From Panopea generosa (lineage: Eukaryota > Mollusca > Bivalvia > Adapedonta > Hiatellidae), in the NCBI GenBank assembly GCA_029582155.1, contig CM055896.1, forward strand, positions 3,991,616 through 4,055,615: a stretch of 64,000 bases of DNA, read 5' to 3'. Positions 12,701 to 21,802 of the stretch are shown piece by piece; position 1 is the stretch's first letter, and every line of letters starts with the position of its first letter. Below the pieces are notes generated by a model. That model saw only the letters and a list, made by a program, of their open reading frames with translations, was not told the DNA's origin and made no database searches. The position numbers were made by a program, and so were the translations under genes.

Positions 12701-14269
12701 ACAAGTAGTATCCACATACTGGAATAATTATTGACCAATGTGCTTTGTGGTTTATATTTATATTAAGTCCATAATTGTGACATATAAGTTACAACGGTTA
12801 CAATACTTAGTACAGTTGATTTTATATTTCAGGGTGTGTTCTTCTTTGTTTTCCATTGTCTGCTGAGTGTCGACGTAAGTGCTTATATTCATACCATTAT
12901 CAGGGTTCCTCCGTGGCCGAGTGGTCTAATGTCCAGTTTCGATATCACTTACCTGTCACCGCTAATGTCGTAGCTTTGAGTCCCGATCGCTCCAAAAACT
13001 TTATGTGAGGAATTTTGCCAGTTACTTGCGATAGGAAGGTGGTCCTACCCAGTCTGACTAAATCCGAGGTCTACCTTCACCAATTAAACTGGATTTGCCA
13101 TAATTAACCTGAAATTGTGTAGAAAAAGGCGTTTAACCCCATTTAAAAAATATACTAATAACAAACAAAAGTTCAGTTAAAAAAATGATTATCTATCTTA
13201 TCTGTGTCTTTTTTCCTGTAATCCGATAAAACATTAACATCAAATGTCGCCAAGCATACAGTTACGCCTGAGTGGTGCGTTATAAATCTCTTTGCGATAT
13301 CGATTTGTATTATAGGTTCAGAACGCGTTTGAACGACGCAGTAGACGTCAGAGCCATCTCAGAATGACAGAATCTTCGATGTCCAAACGTGACAGAAAAG
13401 ATTCAGATTTCGATTCTTCAGTATATTCCTTCAGTAAAACATCGGTAAGATAATGCAAATAGTAATGAAAAATAATAGTTTATCAAACATCAGATTAAAT
13501 AGAATAATGTACTAAGTTCAATACATGTCAATTCTTAAATACCTATTTTAGCGTTTGAACAACCATGAATGCATATTTCAAAGACTTTATTTTTATGTGT
13601 AATAAAACGTTTTGCATGTATGTATTCGTTACAATGTATCCTTCAGAATTCTAGAACATGATTACTTGTTGTGTGGCAGTTTTTTTAAAGTCTCTCTGGA
13701 CGTTATCCTCGGTTTTGTTATCATTTCTGGTTCCTTGGAAGAGAGCTCATTAGATGTGGCTCGGAACAACAATACCAGAAAACTCCTCGAGTCGGTACTA
13801 GGGAGCTCATGAAAAACTCATAACATAGTGAAATCATTTTCTTATTCAGATCAAAACGGCAACTACGGATGCACATTCAACATTAGACAGAAAACGACCC
13901 TACCATAGCAGCGATTTCACGAATGTGACGCGGCCACAATCTGTGACGTTTGACGATGACGTGTTCTATTCTCCGACACAGTCACAACATGGCAGCGTTT
14001 CCAGTCAAGTCAGCGGAACACATCCGAACAATATCGCTATGAGTCAATTGCCTCTAAAACATACACCAACCGACGGCCGCCGTCTTGAAAATATATCGTA
14101 CCATCGTGAGCCTGTACTGAATAATGCGAATCGTAGAACAAGTCGCAATGGACCCGAATCTTCGAATGGTTATGTATTTTACTATGGCAAAGACAATAAA
14201 ACTCCGAATGATCTTGAAGCATATATGGATTTTGAAAAGAACCAACTGTATGCAGTCGTTCAAAAATAA
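711..14269 (+). CDS. Adhesion G protein-coupled receptor, 3' part (12 exons)
   Basis: Twelve exons (711-769, 2169-2298, 2740-2849, 3542-3641, 6046-6199, 6532-6598, 7146-7209, 8631-8725, 11742-11871, 12833-12874, 13316-13444, 13850-14269) have AG/GT borders and join in one frame to 499 codons plus stop (1500 nt). The order is the end of a GAIN domain, a GPS site (WSSQGC ... CYCNHLTNF), seven membrane helices, and a serine-rich tail of about 180 residues ending VVQK. Family hallmarks visible are the HLT autoproteolysis site with the following tethered-agonist segment, [10 protein letters not shown] in TM3, CW in extracellular loop 2 and LLGLTWTFG in TM6. The product is a plasma-membrane receptor; the ligand is unknown. 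The N-terminal ectodomain is encoded left of the window, so the subgroup cannot be assigned. All visible exons are intact. Confidence 0.93.
2169..2298 (+). CDS. Adhesion GPCR exon: GPS cleavage site
   Basis: The exon encodes the GPCR proteolysis site: HRWSSQGC, then [14 protein letters not shown]. All four GPS cysteines are accounted for with the previous exon, and the cleavage triad His-Leu-Thr is intact, so self-cleavage before Thr is predicted. The segment after HL would be the tethered agonist. Acceptor cag at 2166-2168, donor gtaagc, ends in phase 0. Confidence 0.93.
2740..2849 (+). CDS. Adhesion GPCR exon: TM1
   Basis: The frame continues as [16 protein letters not shown] followed by a hydrophobic helix with GGGG and [10 protein letters not shown], which is transmembrane segment 1. 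Acceptor ttccag, donor gtatgg, ends in phase 2. Confidence 0.9.
3025..3152 (-). mobile_element. tRNA-derived SINE (same family as 46660)
   Basis: Read on the minus strand it has a tRNA-like head (ggtcgtggatccgatcctcc) followed by cttgagcaggacactgtcc and a tail near gtactggttctgg. The order matches the copy at 46660-46800 on the other strand. It lies in the adhesion-GPCR intron after the TM1 exon. Confidence 0.6.
3542..3641 (+). CDS. Adhesion GPCR exon: TM2
   Basis: The exon encodes [17 protein letters not shown] and a hydrophobic stretch ending [11 protein letters not shown]. The motif R-x-x-I-H-x-x-L before TM2 and G-I-D/N-x-T after it are typical of adhesion receptors. The donor is the less common gtcagt. 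Ends in phase 0. Confidence 0.9.
4325..4420 (-). mobile_element. Degenerate tRNA-like SINE head
   Basis: The minus strand shows a weak B-box-like run (tcaagagttcgggtatcc) within a locally GC-richer patch in the TM2-TM3 intron. No partner copy was found in the window. Confidence 0.3.
6046..6199 (+). CDS. Adhesion GPCR exon: TM3 to TM4 start
   Basis: The exon starts [13 protein letters not shown], with the TM3 cysteine that normally pairs with extracellular loop 2, and continues through [18 protein letters not shown] (the family TM3 signature) to KKYVAIGW at the start of TM4. Acceptor ttcag, donor gtgaga, ends in phase 1. It follows a 2.4 kb intron without recognised genes. Confidence 0.93.
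6532..6598 (+). CDS. Adhesion GPCR exon: TM4 and loop
   Basis: Read in phase 1 it gives [19 protein letters not shown], the TM4 helix and the start of extracellular loop 2. The nearby open frame starting at 6491 is in another phase and is not the protein. Donor gtacgt, ends in phase 2. Confidence 0.9.
7146..7209 (+). CDS. Adhesion GPCR exon: loop 2 cysteine and TM5 start
   Basis: The junction codon restores ICWITRN, the Cys-Trp pair of extracellular loop 2, followed by [15 protein letters not shown], the start of TM5. Acceptor cgtag, donor gtaaga, 64 nt, ends in phase 0. Confidence 0.88.
8190..8350 (-). mobile_element. Probable tRNA-derived SINE remnant
   Basis: The minus strand carries a B-box-like segment (gttcgatcc) preceded by a tRNA-like head, with a tail near gactgattctgtct that resembles the tails at 59690 and 62820. 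Strongly diverged. It lies in an adhesion-GPCR intron. Confidence 0.4.
8631..8725 (+). CDS. Adhesion GPCR exon: TM5 end, intracellular loop 3
   Basis: The frame continues [20 protein letters not shown], the end of TM5 and the third intracellular loop, with Ser/Lys-rich sequence that may contact G proteins. Acceptor ttctag, donor gtaagt, ends in phase 2. It precedes a 3 kb intron with an AT-rich minisatellite. Confidence 0.9.
9365..10870. repeat. AT-rich minisatellite, about 21-23 bp unit
   Basis: About 1.5 kb of imperfect tandem units with consensus close to gtgacatatatgattaatac, about 65 copies. Variants swap gacatatat for gagatatgt. It fills the middle of the intron between the adhesion-GPCR exons at 8631 and 11742. 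Open frames on its minus strand (9170-9571, 9960-10256) only reflect the repeat. Confidence 0.92.
11742..11871 (+). CDS. Adhesion GPCR exon: TM6 and TM7 start
   Basis: Reads [20 protein letters not shown], the highly conserved TM6 signature, then [12 protein letters not shown] at the start of TM7. Acceptor ttttttgcag, donor gtagct, ends in phase 0. Confidence 0.94.
12424..12640. repeat. Three tandem copies of an ~83-bp repeat
   Basis: The marker gagagagaaaa, then ctgacac and acccttt, recurs at about 12426, 12510 and 12592, and each copy contains gagaatat-tcttaccatttt. Three diverged tandem units lie in the TM6/7-TM7 intron. Confidence 0.8.
12833..12874 (+). CDS. Adhesion GPCR mini-exon: TM7 end
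   Basis: A 42-nt exon encodes [14 protein letters not shown], the second half of TM7 (family pattern Q-G-x-F-x-F-x-F-H-C). Acceptor atttcag, donor gtaagt. A SINE insertion begins only 28 bases downstream. Confidence 0.92.
12903..13144 (+). mobile_element. tRNA-Leu-like SINE, full-length
   Basis: Second copy of the family at 152-407: head with ccgtggccgagtggtcta, body with gccagttacttgcgatagga, end at aaaggcgtttaacccc. It starts 28 bases after the 42-nt TM7 exon. No clear target-site duplication seen. Confidence 0.85.
13316..13444 (+). CDS. Adhesion GPCR exon: proximal cytoplasmic tail
   Basis: Forty-three codons begin [16 protein letters not shown] and continue into a Ser/Asp/Lys-rich stretch ([13 protein letters not shown]). 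The basic start fits the juxtamembrane helix 8 region. Acceptor tatag, donor gtaaga, phase 0. Confidence 0.88.
13850..14269 (+). CDS. Adhesion GPCR terminal exon: tail and stop
   Basis: One hundred thirty-nine codons and a TAA (14267-14269). The tail is Ser/Thr/His-rich with possible phosphorylation sites and no domain I recognise; it ends [12 protein letters not shown]. Acceptor ttcag. A possible polyadenylation signal AATAAA lies at 14638-14643, which would give a 3' UTR of about 0.4 kb. Confidence 0.88.
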   Translation: MKTATTDAHSTLDRKRPYHSSDFTNVTRPQSVTFDDDVFYSPTQSQHGSVSSQVSGTHPNNIAMSQLPLKHTPTDGRRLENISYHREPVLNNANRRTSRNGPESSNGYVFYYGKDNKTPNDLEAYMDFEKNQLYAVVQK

Positions 14270-16050
14270 AATAAGTGTAAATCATAACTGTTGCAAACTG
14301 AAATCGAAAACTATTCATATATAAAAAGTACATCGAATATTCTTCCAGGCTGTATTTAGTGACAGCAAACATTTGAGGTATTATCTAAATCTAACTTTGG
14401 TTGAAATAACATCTTGATAGCAACGAACGTTAGCTTGTGTACAACTGACATTAAATACATGTGTTATGACGGCAACCAAGTGATTCAACGTTAAGGAAGT
14501 GAAGCGCCGAAGATTATGTAAATCGATACAGTTTTAATTCTCGTACAGATGTTGATTATAGACGTTTTTAAATGCTATAATGTACTACAAATGTAGCCCC
14601 ACACCGAAAACAATTCAGTGAAATATTTATCAATCCTAATAAAAACGATATATACTATAACAATATATTGCATTGTATGTATACAATAATAACACGTGTT
14701 GATATAATTACGTACAAGGAACTTGTCCTTTCGATAGATTCATATACATTGGTATTTATAATATAATTTGTTACATTTCCTCTTATCTTTTTGCATTAAT
14801 ATTCATTAAAAATCAAGGTAATAAGCTAAGTTTATTTCATAAATTTCATCCGCTAATCTATTCCTATGAGTGTATGGGTCAACTTCATAGTGTAATTAAA
14901 GTTCTTACATATACTATGTTTTTTTTATTTAATGTATCCCAATTAGATAAACTTTGTTTCTATATGTTATGACTGTTAAATGACAAAAAATAATTTAATC
15001 GAAAGTAGTCCAAGTATTAAGTTTATTTTTATTGAAGGTCATCATTTGACTCGTGGTAACATGCAATTATTAAAGAAATTGTTGAATACATTTTGATCCC
15101 TATCACAAATAAATCAACCTTAAAAGTTTTAAATAAGTTAATGTACAAAAGCAGACATCAGCTTATAGTGGCTAACTTGTTTTCAAACGTTTAGTAAATA
15201 TATACGAACATATCAAGTTGTCTGTCTTTCCTTTATAGCATCCATGCCTAGTTGATGTGTGTTAATATCACGTCATCATGTACAGTCACAGTCTTATGTA
15301 ACTTATGTATACTGTAACTGATCCACGTGTTTGTCCTAGAAACTGGCCAAGGTCAGTCTGTGCGATATAGATCGTAACTAAACTATAAACTCGATATGTT
15401 GCTGAAAGAACACCTTGATTCTTACACTTCCTGTGTACCTTTTGAAAGTTTATGGGTTTCGCCGATACAATTAACATTGGAGTTGCCGATTAGAACAAAG
15501 TCATCATTAAAGGAGCCAAACGGATGAAACATGGAAGGGCGAACATGGTCTTATTTCCGGTAGATTGAAACCTTGATGGCAACGTTTACTAGGGGAGGGT
15601 CCGTTAAAATCACTATTAAATATTGTTGTTTTTAGAAGGGTGCCTATATAAACTAGAGAAGGCAGTCTCTTACGTAGTGGACACACTGATCTGTCGCTTA
15701 GCCACTTGTTATTTGTTGCTAAGAATTAAAGTACTGTTTGTAAAACCACGTGTTTGTCTTAAGTAATACCATAGTAGTACAGATGTACAGGTACTTACAT
15801 TTTGGCACACACATTTATGTTGAAAAAAAGACTCTTGGTTAGAGTTTAGCTCGGTCCTAAAACTAAATGTAATAAAGGTAGTCAGTTACTTGAAGACAGA
15901 ATATGGTTCTACTCCGCTGATCTAACATGATTTGCAATTCAGGCTTTACAGGTAACTTTGAATGTGATAAGTTTATCTTCATATCCACTAGATATATAGA
16001 TGTAGTTTTGAGTGTTACATGTATTAGCCCATATGGAATATTCGCGAGAG
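14270..16050. other. 3' flank of the adhesion GPCR gene, no gene seen
   Basis: AT-rich sequence holding the probable 3' UTR, with AATAAA at 14638-14643. I see no conserved coding signal. Short open frames here lack codon or protein character. Confidence 0.6.
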
Positions 16051-16059
16051 GTGTCACAG

Positions 16060-17260
16060 GTAACTTTAAATGAGATTAGCTTAGCTACATTTTAACTAAA
16101 TAGATTACAGGTAGCGTGGAGTGTGATTAGTTTATCTTCATATTAACTAAGTATATTACAGGTAACGTTGAGTGTGATTAGTTTATCTTCATAGTAACTA
16201 AGTATATTACAGGTAACGTGGAGTGTGATTAGTTTATCTTCAAGTAACGTTGAGTATAATACGTTTATTTTCATATTAACTAGATATATTACAGGTAACG
16301 TTGAATATGATTAGTTTATCTTCATATTAACTAAATATATTTCAGGTAACTTTGAGTATGATAAGTTTATCTTCATATTTACTAGATATATTACAGGTAA
16401 CGTTGAGTGCGATTAGTTTATTTTCATATTAACTAGAATATATTACAGGTAGCTTTGAGTATGATTAGTCTATCTTCATATTAACAAAGTATATTACAGA
16501 TAACGTGGAGTGTGATTAGTTTATCTTCATATTAACTAGATATGTTACAGGTAACGTTGAGTATAATACGCTTATTTTCATATTAACTAGATATATTACA
16601 GATAACGTTCAGTATGATTAGTTTATCTTCATATTAACTAAATATATTTCAGGTAACTTTGAGTATGATAAGTTTATCTTCATATTTACTAGATATATTA
16701 CAGGTAACGTTGAGTGCGATTAGTTTATTTTCATATTAACTAGAATATATTACAGGTAACTTTGAGTATGATTAGTCTATCTTCATATTAACAAAGTATA
16801 TTACAGATAACGTGGAGTGTGATTAGTTTATCTTCATATTAACTAGATATGTTACAGGTAACGTTGAGTATAATACGCTTATTTTCATATTAACTAGATA
16901 TATTACAGATAACGTTGAGTATGATTTGTTTATCTTCATATTAACTAAATATATTTCAGGTAACTTTGAGTATGATAAGTTTATCTTCATATTTACTAGA
17001 TATATTACAGGTAACGTTGAGTGCGATTAGTTTATTTTCATATTAACTAGAATATATTACAGGTAACTTTGAGTATGATAAGTTTATCTTCATATTAACT
17101 AGATATTTTACAGGTAACGTTGAGTGTGAATAGTTTATCTTCATATTAACTAGATATATTACAGGTATCTTTTAGTAGGATAAAATGATCTGATATATAA
17201 AAAAAGGTGTTACAGATAACGTTTAGTGGGATTTATGTCATAACATATTCGCTAGATTTA
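16060..17260. repeat. 51-bp minisatellite with 307-bp higher-order repeat
   Basis: About 22 units of about 51 bp, consensus running through ggtaacgttgag, gattagtttatcttcat and attaactagatatattaca. From 16242 six distinguishable units recur as a block: the marker gagtataatacg repeats with its gtataat at 16254, 16561 and 16868, exactly 307 bp apart. The block is seen twice complete and once partial. Units at both edges are more diverged. Confidence 0.95.
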
Positions 17261-17860
17261 TTAAAGGTAAATTTAAGTAAATGGTACATGTGTTAGGCCA
17301 TCTGACATATTTACGAGTGGTGTTACGGGTAATTTTAGGCTGATTAATTGATCTGTAATATAAACGAGAGATGTTACATGTAACTTTGAGTGTGATTAGC
17401 TGATCTAACATTTTCACGATAGATTTTGAAAGTTATTTCGACTTTGATCAGCCGATTTTTCAAGGAATCGAGTTTTTTTTGGTGTATAGTTATAGTATAT
17501 AAAGTGAAGAAAAACTTACTCATATCCAAGGTCATATGTATTGTATCTGTATTATCATCTATATATTTTATAAGCCAATTCGTTCAATTTGTTTAACTGC
17601 TTAAACACATGTTCTTATACAGTCAATAGCTGTATCCAAGCTGTCAACACTCGTAGATTTCAAAAGATAAAACTAGAAACACAGTTTAATTTTAAGAGAT
17701 AAAGCATCTCCGAACTAAATTCTGCGTCAGCCTTCTGCCATTACAATCTTCGTGTTATCTCATTATGATATATACCGAACAATATATCATTAAAATAAAA
17801 GCAAATAAATATGCCAACCGGTACTTTATGTTGGTTAATGCTAACATTCTGTCTATTATC
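17260..17860. other. Spacer between minisatellite and transposon end
   Basis: AT-rich. The first part still shows decayed minisatellite units (gttacaggtaa-like runs to about 17430). No coding signal seen. Confidence 0.5.
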
Positions 17861-17940
17861 CCAGACAATATTCTCCAATTCGAAAAGGTGAAATCTCGCT
17901 CTCGTTAGTGACGAGATCTTGAGCTCAGGGGAATCGGTCA
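17861..17940 (+). repeat. Candidate left terminal inverted repeat
   Basis: Contains ttcgaaa, aatctcgctctcgt and the 14-mer gagctcaggggaat, all found inverted near 34330-34420. A start codon and a donor-like gtaagt follow within about 120 bases (18054), so this end may also be the promoter and first exon of the + strand gene. Confidence 0.55.
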
Positions 17941-18564
17941 CAATATAAACAAACGGTAGTGATGTTTCTGGCAGCGGTTTATACAACAAAAGTCTACACT
18001 TAACAGCCATGAAAAGAAAAAAAAACAACACAAGATACGAAAGAAAATGAAAAAGTAAGTTTCTCATGATAAAATAAAATTACTTTTTATTGTTTAGTGC
18101 GTGTCTGTAATAATTTAATACTTGTTTTTCTGATGATGGGTGGGGTAATTTGTAAATTTCAGAAGTTCAGTATCCTATTGAATTTTGATCACTTACCTTA
18201 CTGTCATTCACAAATAAAGAATGGGTATACCTTAATTGTTAAATAGTTTAAGTGACATGACGGAATTTATTAATTATTCTGTCTTTAAAGAGATGTATTG
18301 TCTTATGAAATTTCTAACCCTAACTGGCAACATACTTGTTGCACTGTCAGTTATTCAGAAACAGTGATTTTATATCATAGTTATTACATTTCTTAGACAT
18401 TTTAATAAGTATTGTAATTTTCAGACACATTGACATTGTTGTTTTGAAAAGTGGTAATATAATTCTCGGACACAGTGGTAATTTAATTTTGAGACTTTGT
18501 GAAGATATTTATATGCTTTGTATTTGCATACACTTCAAAAATTTGTGTACCAAATAATACAGAG

Positions 18565-18705
18565 AAACCCTGCAGGAATTGTCTTATGAAGCTGTGACCC
18601 AATAATATAATAACAGTCACTACTGTCATGAACCAGAGATCAAACCTGAAACCCATGAATCACGGGTCTGACATCTTATCATGTAGTCTGACATTGCAAA
18701 AACAA
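18565..18705 (-). mobile_element. tRNA-like SINE remnant
   Basis: The minus strand shows cagacccgtgattcatgg followed by a B-box-like ggtttgatctctggttc. It lies within the left part of the compound transposon. Confidence 0.4.
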
Positions 18706-19201
18706 GCATGATTGAATTTTAAATAGTAATATTACCCTTAGCTTGATGAAGAAAAGCTATATTCTTCTTTTAGTTGATTTTTGCACTACGTGTTGATGTA
18801 GACCCAGGCTAGCCTGCACATCTATGTCGTAATATCAGGGTCTATGCTGTTTAATCAATAAATTATCAAAAAACACTATAAAAAAAGGAATGGAATTTAA
18901 GGTAACATGGTCTGTTATTTTTAATTGTCTAAGAAGGAATAATAAATTATTGATTTAAATAAAATCTTATTTAGCTGAAATGTTAAAATTGACAGCATTA
19001 ATATTTTTTTATATCTTTTTTCTTATCATATTAAGCTGCTGCATCCATTGCTGCATAGCAGGAAATTGTTATAAGATTTTAATTTCATACCCTTTTTAAA
19101 TAAATGTAGATCAAGCATAGTTGTTGGGGGTATGGGGAAGGGTGTGGTTGTTGTTTTACATAACCGGCACTGTTTTTTTATAAATCACATTGTGCATTTT
19201 A

Positions 19202-19726
19202 CCAGTAAGTGAAGAAGCAGATAGGGCGGCTAAGGAGGGCCTAGGAATACAAAACTATTTCCAATTCAGTCCCCCTTGCACCAACCGAGGTCTATTCCTT
19301 AACAAGGAAAATAATCATTAAGAAATGGTCCACTTTTATTTCTAAAAAAACATTTAAACAAACATTTCGCAGGACCTCGGTTAATTTCAGACGACCAACA
19401 AATTACTCTAATAATAAGAGAATTGATGAATGCATTACTCGTCTGAGATTGGGTGTAAATCTCCTCCCAGGAAATAGAGGATAATATATAATTAATAAAG
19501 GGAGATATTGCACCCAGTGCAAGGAAAAAATTACCACTGAACATCTTCTGCTACACTTGCCCGATTCACAGGGTTCCCCCGGTCAAATTTAAGGACTGCG
19601 CTTGCTGGAAATAAGGTAGATTTCGACATTAATAATATTTTGAACCCCAGCAAGGCAGTCCGGGCCTCAGTCTATAAAGCTTTGGAATGTTATATTCTAG
19701 ACTGTCAGATGTCTGACAAAATATAG
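19202..19726 (+). pseudogene. Non-LTR retrotransposon ORF2 fragment (RNase H end)
   Basis: Three pieces in shifting frames resemble the C-terminus of a LINE ORF2. EEADRAAKEGLGIQ (from 19211) fits the end of an RNase H domain. RIDECITRLRLGVNLLPGNR (about 19421-19480) and CTQCKEKITTEHLLLHLP (about 19515-19565) fit the usual R-x-R-L-x-G and C-x-x-C ... T-x-E-H-L-L ... P tail. A final piece ends CQMSDKI with TAG at 19724-19726. Several stops and frameshifts make it non-functional. It is a fossil inside the compound transposon. Confidence 0.7.
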
Positions 19727-19729
19727 ACT

Positions 19730-20580
19730 TAAAAATTCAGGCCCTAATTTCATCAGTTATCCCTGAAACTACCACCCAGGGTCAGCAAAAATGTTTTATA
19801 GTACTTTGATTGGGGTTTCCAGTATGGTTTGATTTACTTGTTGTAGTGCTTGGTCCTTCTAAGTACAAAAAGTATCAGTTTCTAGTGGGAGGTGGGGTGA
19901 GACCACAATGCAGTCCACAAAAATGTTGTGTGGCCTGGGGTGTGGACTCATGCCACCTCCCACAGCTGAGCCATGCTTACCCAGAGAGAATTGTCATGTT
20001 AAAATATCAGATATGTAGTAAAATATTTTTGTCAGGCTTACATTCAGTCTGATTGAATTATAAATTGATTGGCATGAGAGTGATTTTTTTTTATGCCACC
20101 TTAAAATAACCTCCATTAAAAAGGAGATTGTATATGGGATTTATAACATTCACAACAAATATATGCTGACCCTGGGGAATGATAATATTCATTATATTAT
20201 CAAGGGACCTGGCCCGGTACCCCAGCACGGGTGATAAAAAATTTTTTACAGGGCCCCAAAATTCAGTGGAATACTATTATTAGCAATATTAATTAGGCCT
20301 GGACCTGTTAGGCCCAAGCGGCTAATTAGCTCTATCCTAAATGCAACAATATATTATTTTTACTATCAATGTTATATATAATGTACAAAACTTTTAATAA
20401 TATGTTGTTTATTTTATAACCCTAAACTGGGCCGTTTTGTACGTAGGAGACAGGATTATAACCATTATTTTTAAGTAACTTATTTTAAATATGTACTATT
20501 ATTTTAATAAAATATTGTTGCACTTAGAAAACAGCTTTTTATCCTACACCACATGAACATCATATAGCCTGTGTAATTCC
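19730..20580. other. LINE 3' flank and unassigned sequence
   Basis: Locally GC-richer than its surroundings (gggaggtggggtgagacc, ggcccggtaccccagcacgg). Possibly the 3' UTR of the fossil LINE. An 80-codon open frame at 19810-20052 has no recognisable features. Confidence 0.35.
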
Positions 20581-20584
20581 AACC

Positions 20585-21800
20585 AAGATTCACTGGTGTG
20601 TGTATAAGTTTTTATTTATCCTCGCGCTTTGAACAAGTCATTTTGGCGAGCAGGATAGGATGATTATTAAAAATTAAAAGATGATTACACATTTCTGTGA
20701 TGATTAATGTGTGATGAATGGAGATGATTCACATAATAAGTCGTGTCTATATTCAACTTTGAAGTTTGTTATTAACTGAGTTGTTTAATACAACAACATT
20801 TTTATATTTTTGCATTCGGTGCTTACTAATTCTAACATTGTTTATACTCATGATATTTTTAAATTTGTAGATTGACGACCAAAGTGTAGATTAATCGACT
20901 AAGAATATTATTATTTCTTTTTGTATTTACCGATTGCAGCCATATATTACTTATTAGTGCATGTAATTGATTAATTTAAATAAGGTGCACATATGGTTGT
21001 TCACCAATATTTTAAGTTAAACAACGCTGCTCATAGCGCAAATTGCTTTGCTTATAACGTCAGCGATATTCAACCTAACTATAAACCTTAGATAAAAATT
21101 TAATTCCATCCAAGGTGTTATCTGAACACATTAATTGTGTGTGGTTACAATGGTAAAATATAAGTACTTATCTTATGTAACCATGTATCCAGCGTACCAC
21201 CAATAATTGTCAATAGTAAACCATCAACAAATTATGGTGTGCCGTAAAACCCCAATCATAGTGTTTGATGGTATAAATGAACTGACCTAAATGGTTTGGC
21301 TGCAATGGAATTTATGGGATGTGTATTATTTTTGTACATTGTCACAGCTACTTATCATGCTATTTGTATATATTTGTAGTATCAGCTGAAGAGGGTATTA
21401 TCCATCAGCATATCGCACTTTATTTAAAAAATGACCAGTCACTGTTAATCGTACCATTCTGCATCAATAATGGTAAAGAATGGTTTAAGAGTGTGTTAAA
21501 ATAAAGTGACGTTAAACTGTGAAATATGTATAATAGGGCACCCGGCAGCTCGCGCGTACCTTAAAAGTGCCAATAATAAAAAATATTTTAAGAAATCAGA
21601 TATCATCTCAGATCAGATCTGAAATGAACTGATTAACAGTAACTGGTCCCAAATATTTAGAATAAAAAATAGTCTTGTGTAACTCTATACTGAATATCAG
21701 GGTGGTAGTAACCATAATATTCCCTACAACCGCACTCATTAGTGTATATTGAGTGCGATGAGACATATAATCCCGTACCAACAGGTACGTTATTATTTTT
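20585..21800 (+). repeat. Palindrome module, direct third copy (U1)
   Basis: The order of landmarks matches the left arm at 21803: agattcactggt, ctttgaac-aagtcattttggcgag, gatgattatt-aaaa, a run near gcgcaaattgctttgcttat, acacattaattgtg, cacccggcag-t-g-cgtacc, then tcagatcagatctg and cccgtacca-ca-gtacgttat. It is diverged relative to the two arms, so it is probably an older copy in the same orientation as the left arm. Confidence 0.8.
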
Positions 21801-21802
21801 AT

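Noticed and set aside
14037-14372. Minus-strand frames of 111 and 69 codons
   Set aside because: Shadows of the adhesion-GPCR terminal exon.
16060-17260. CRISPR-like regularly spaced repeat
   Set aside because: Units are contiguous with no unique spacers, and the DNA is eukaryotic; it is a minisatellite.
17741-18067. 108-codon minus-strand frame with a hydrophobic start
   Set aside because: It spans the candidate terminal inverted repeat; that sequence also occurs at 34.4 kb without a matching frame.
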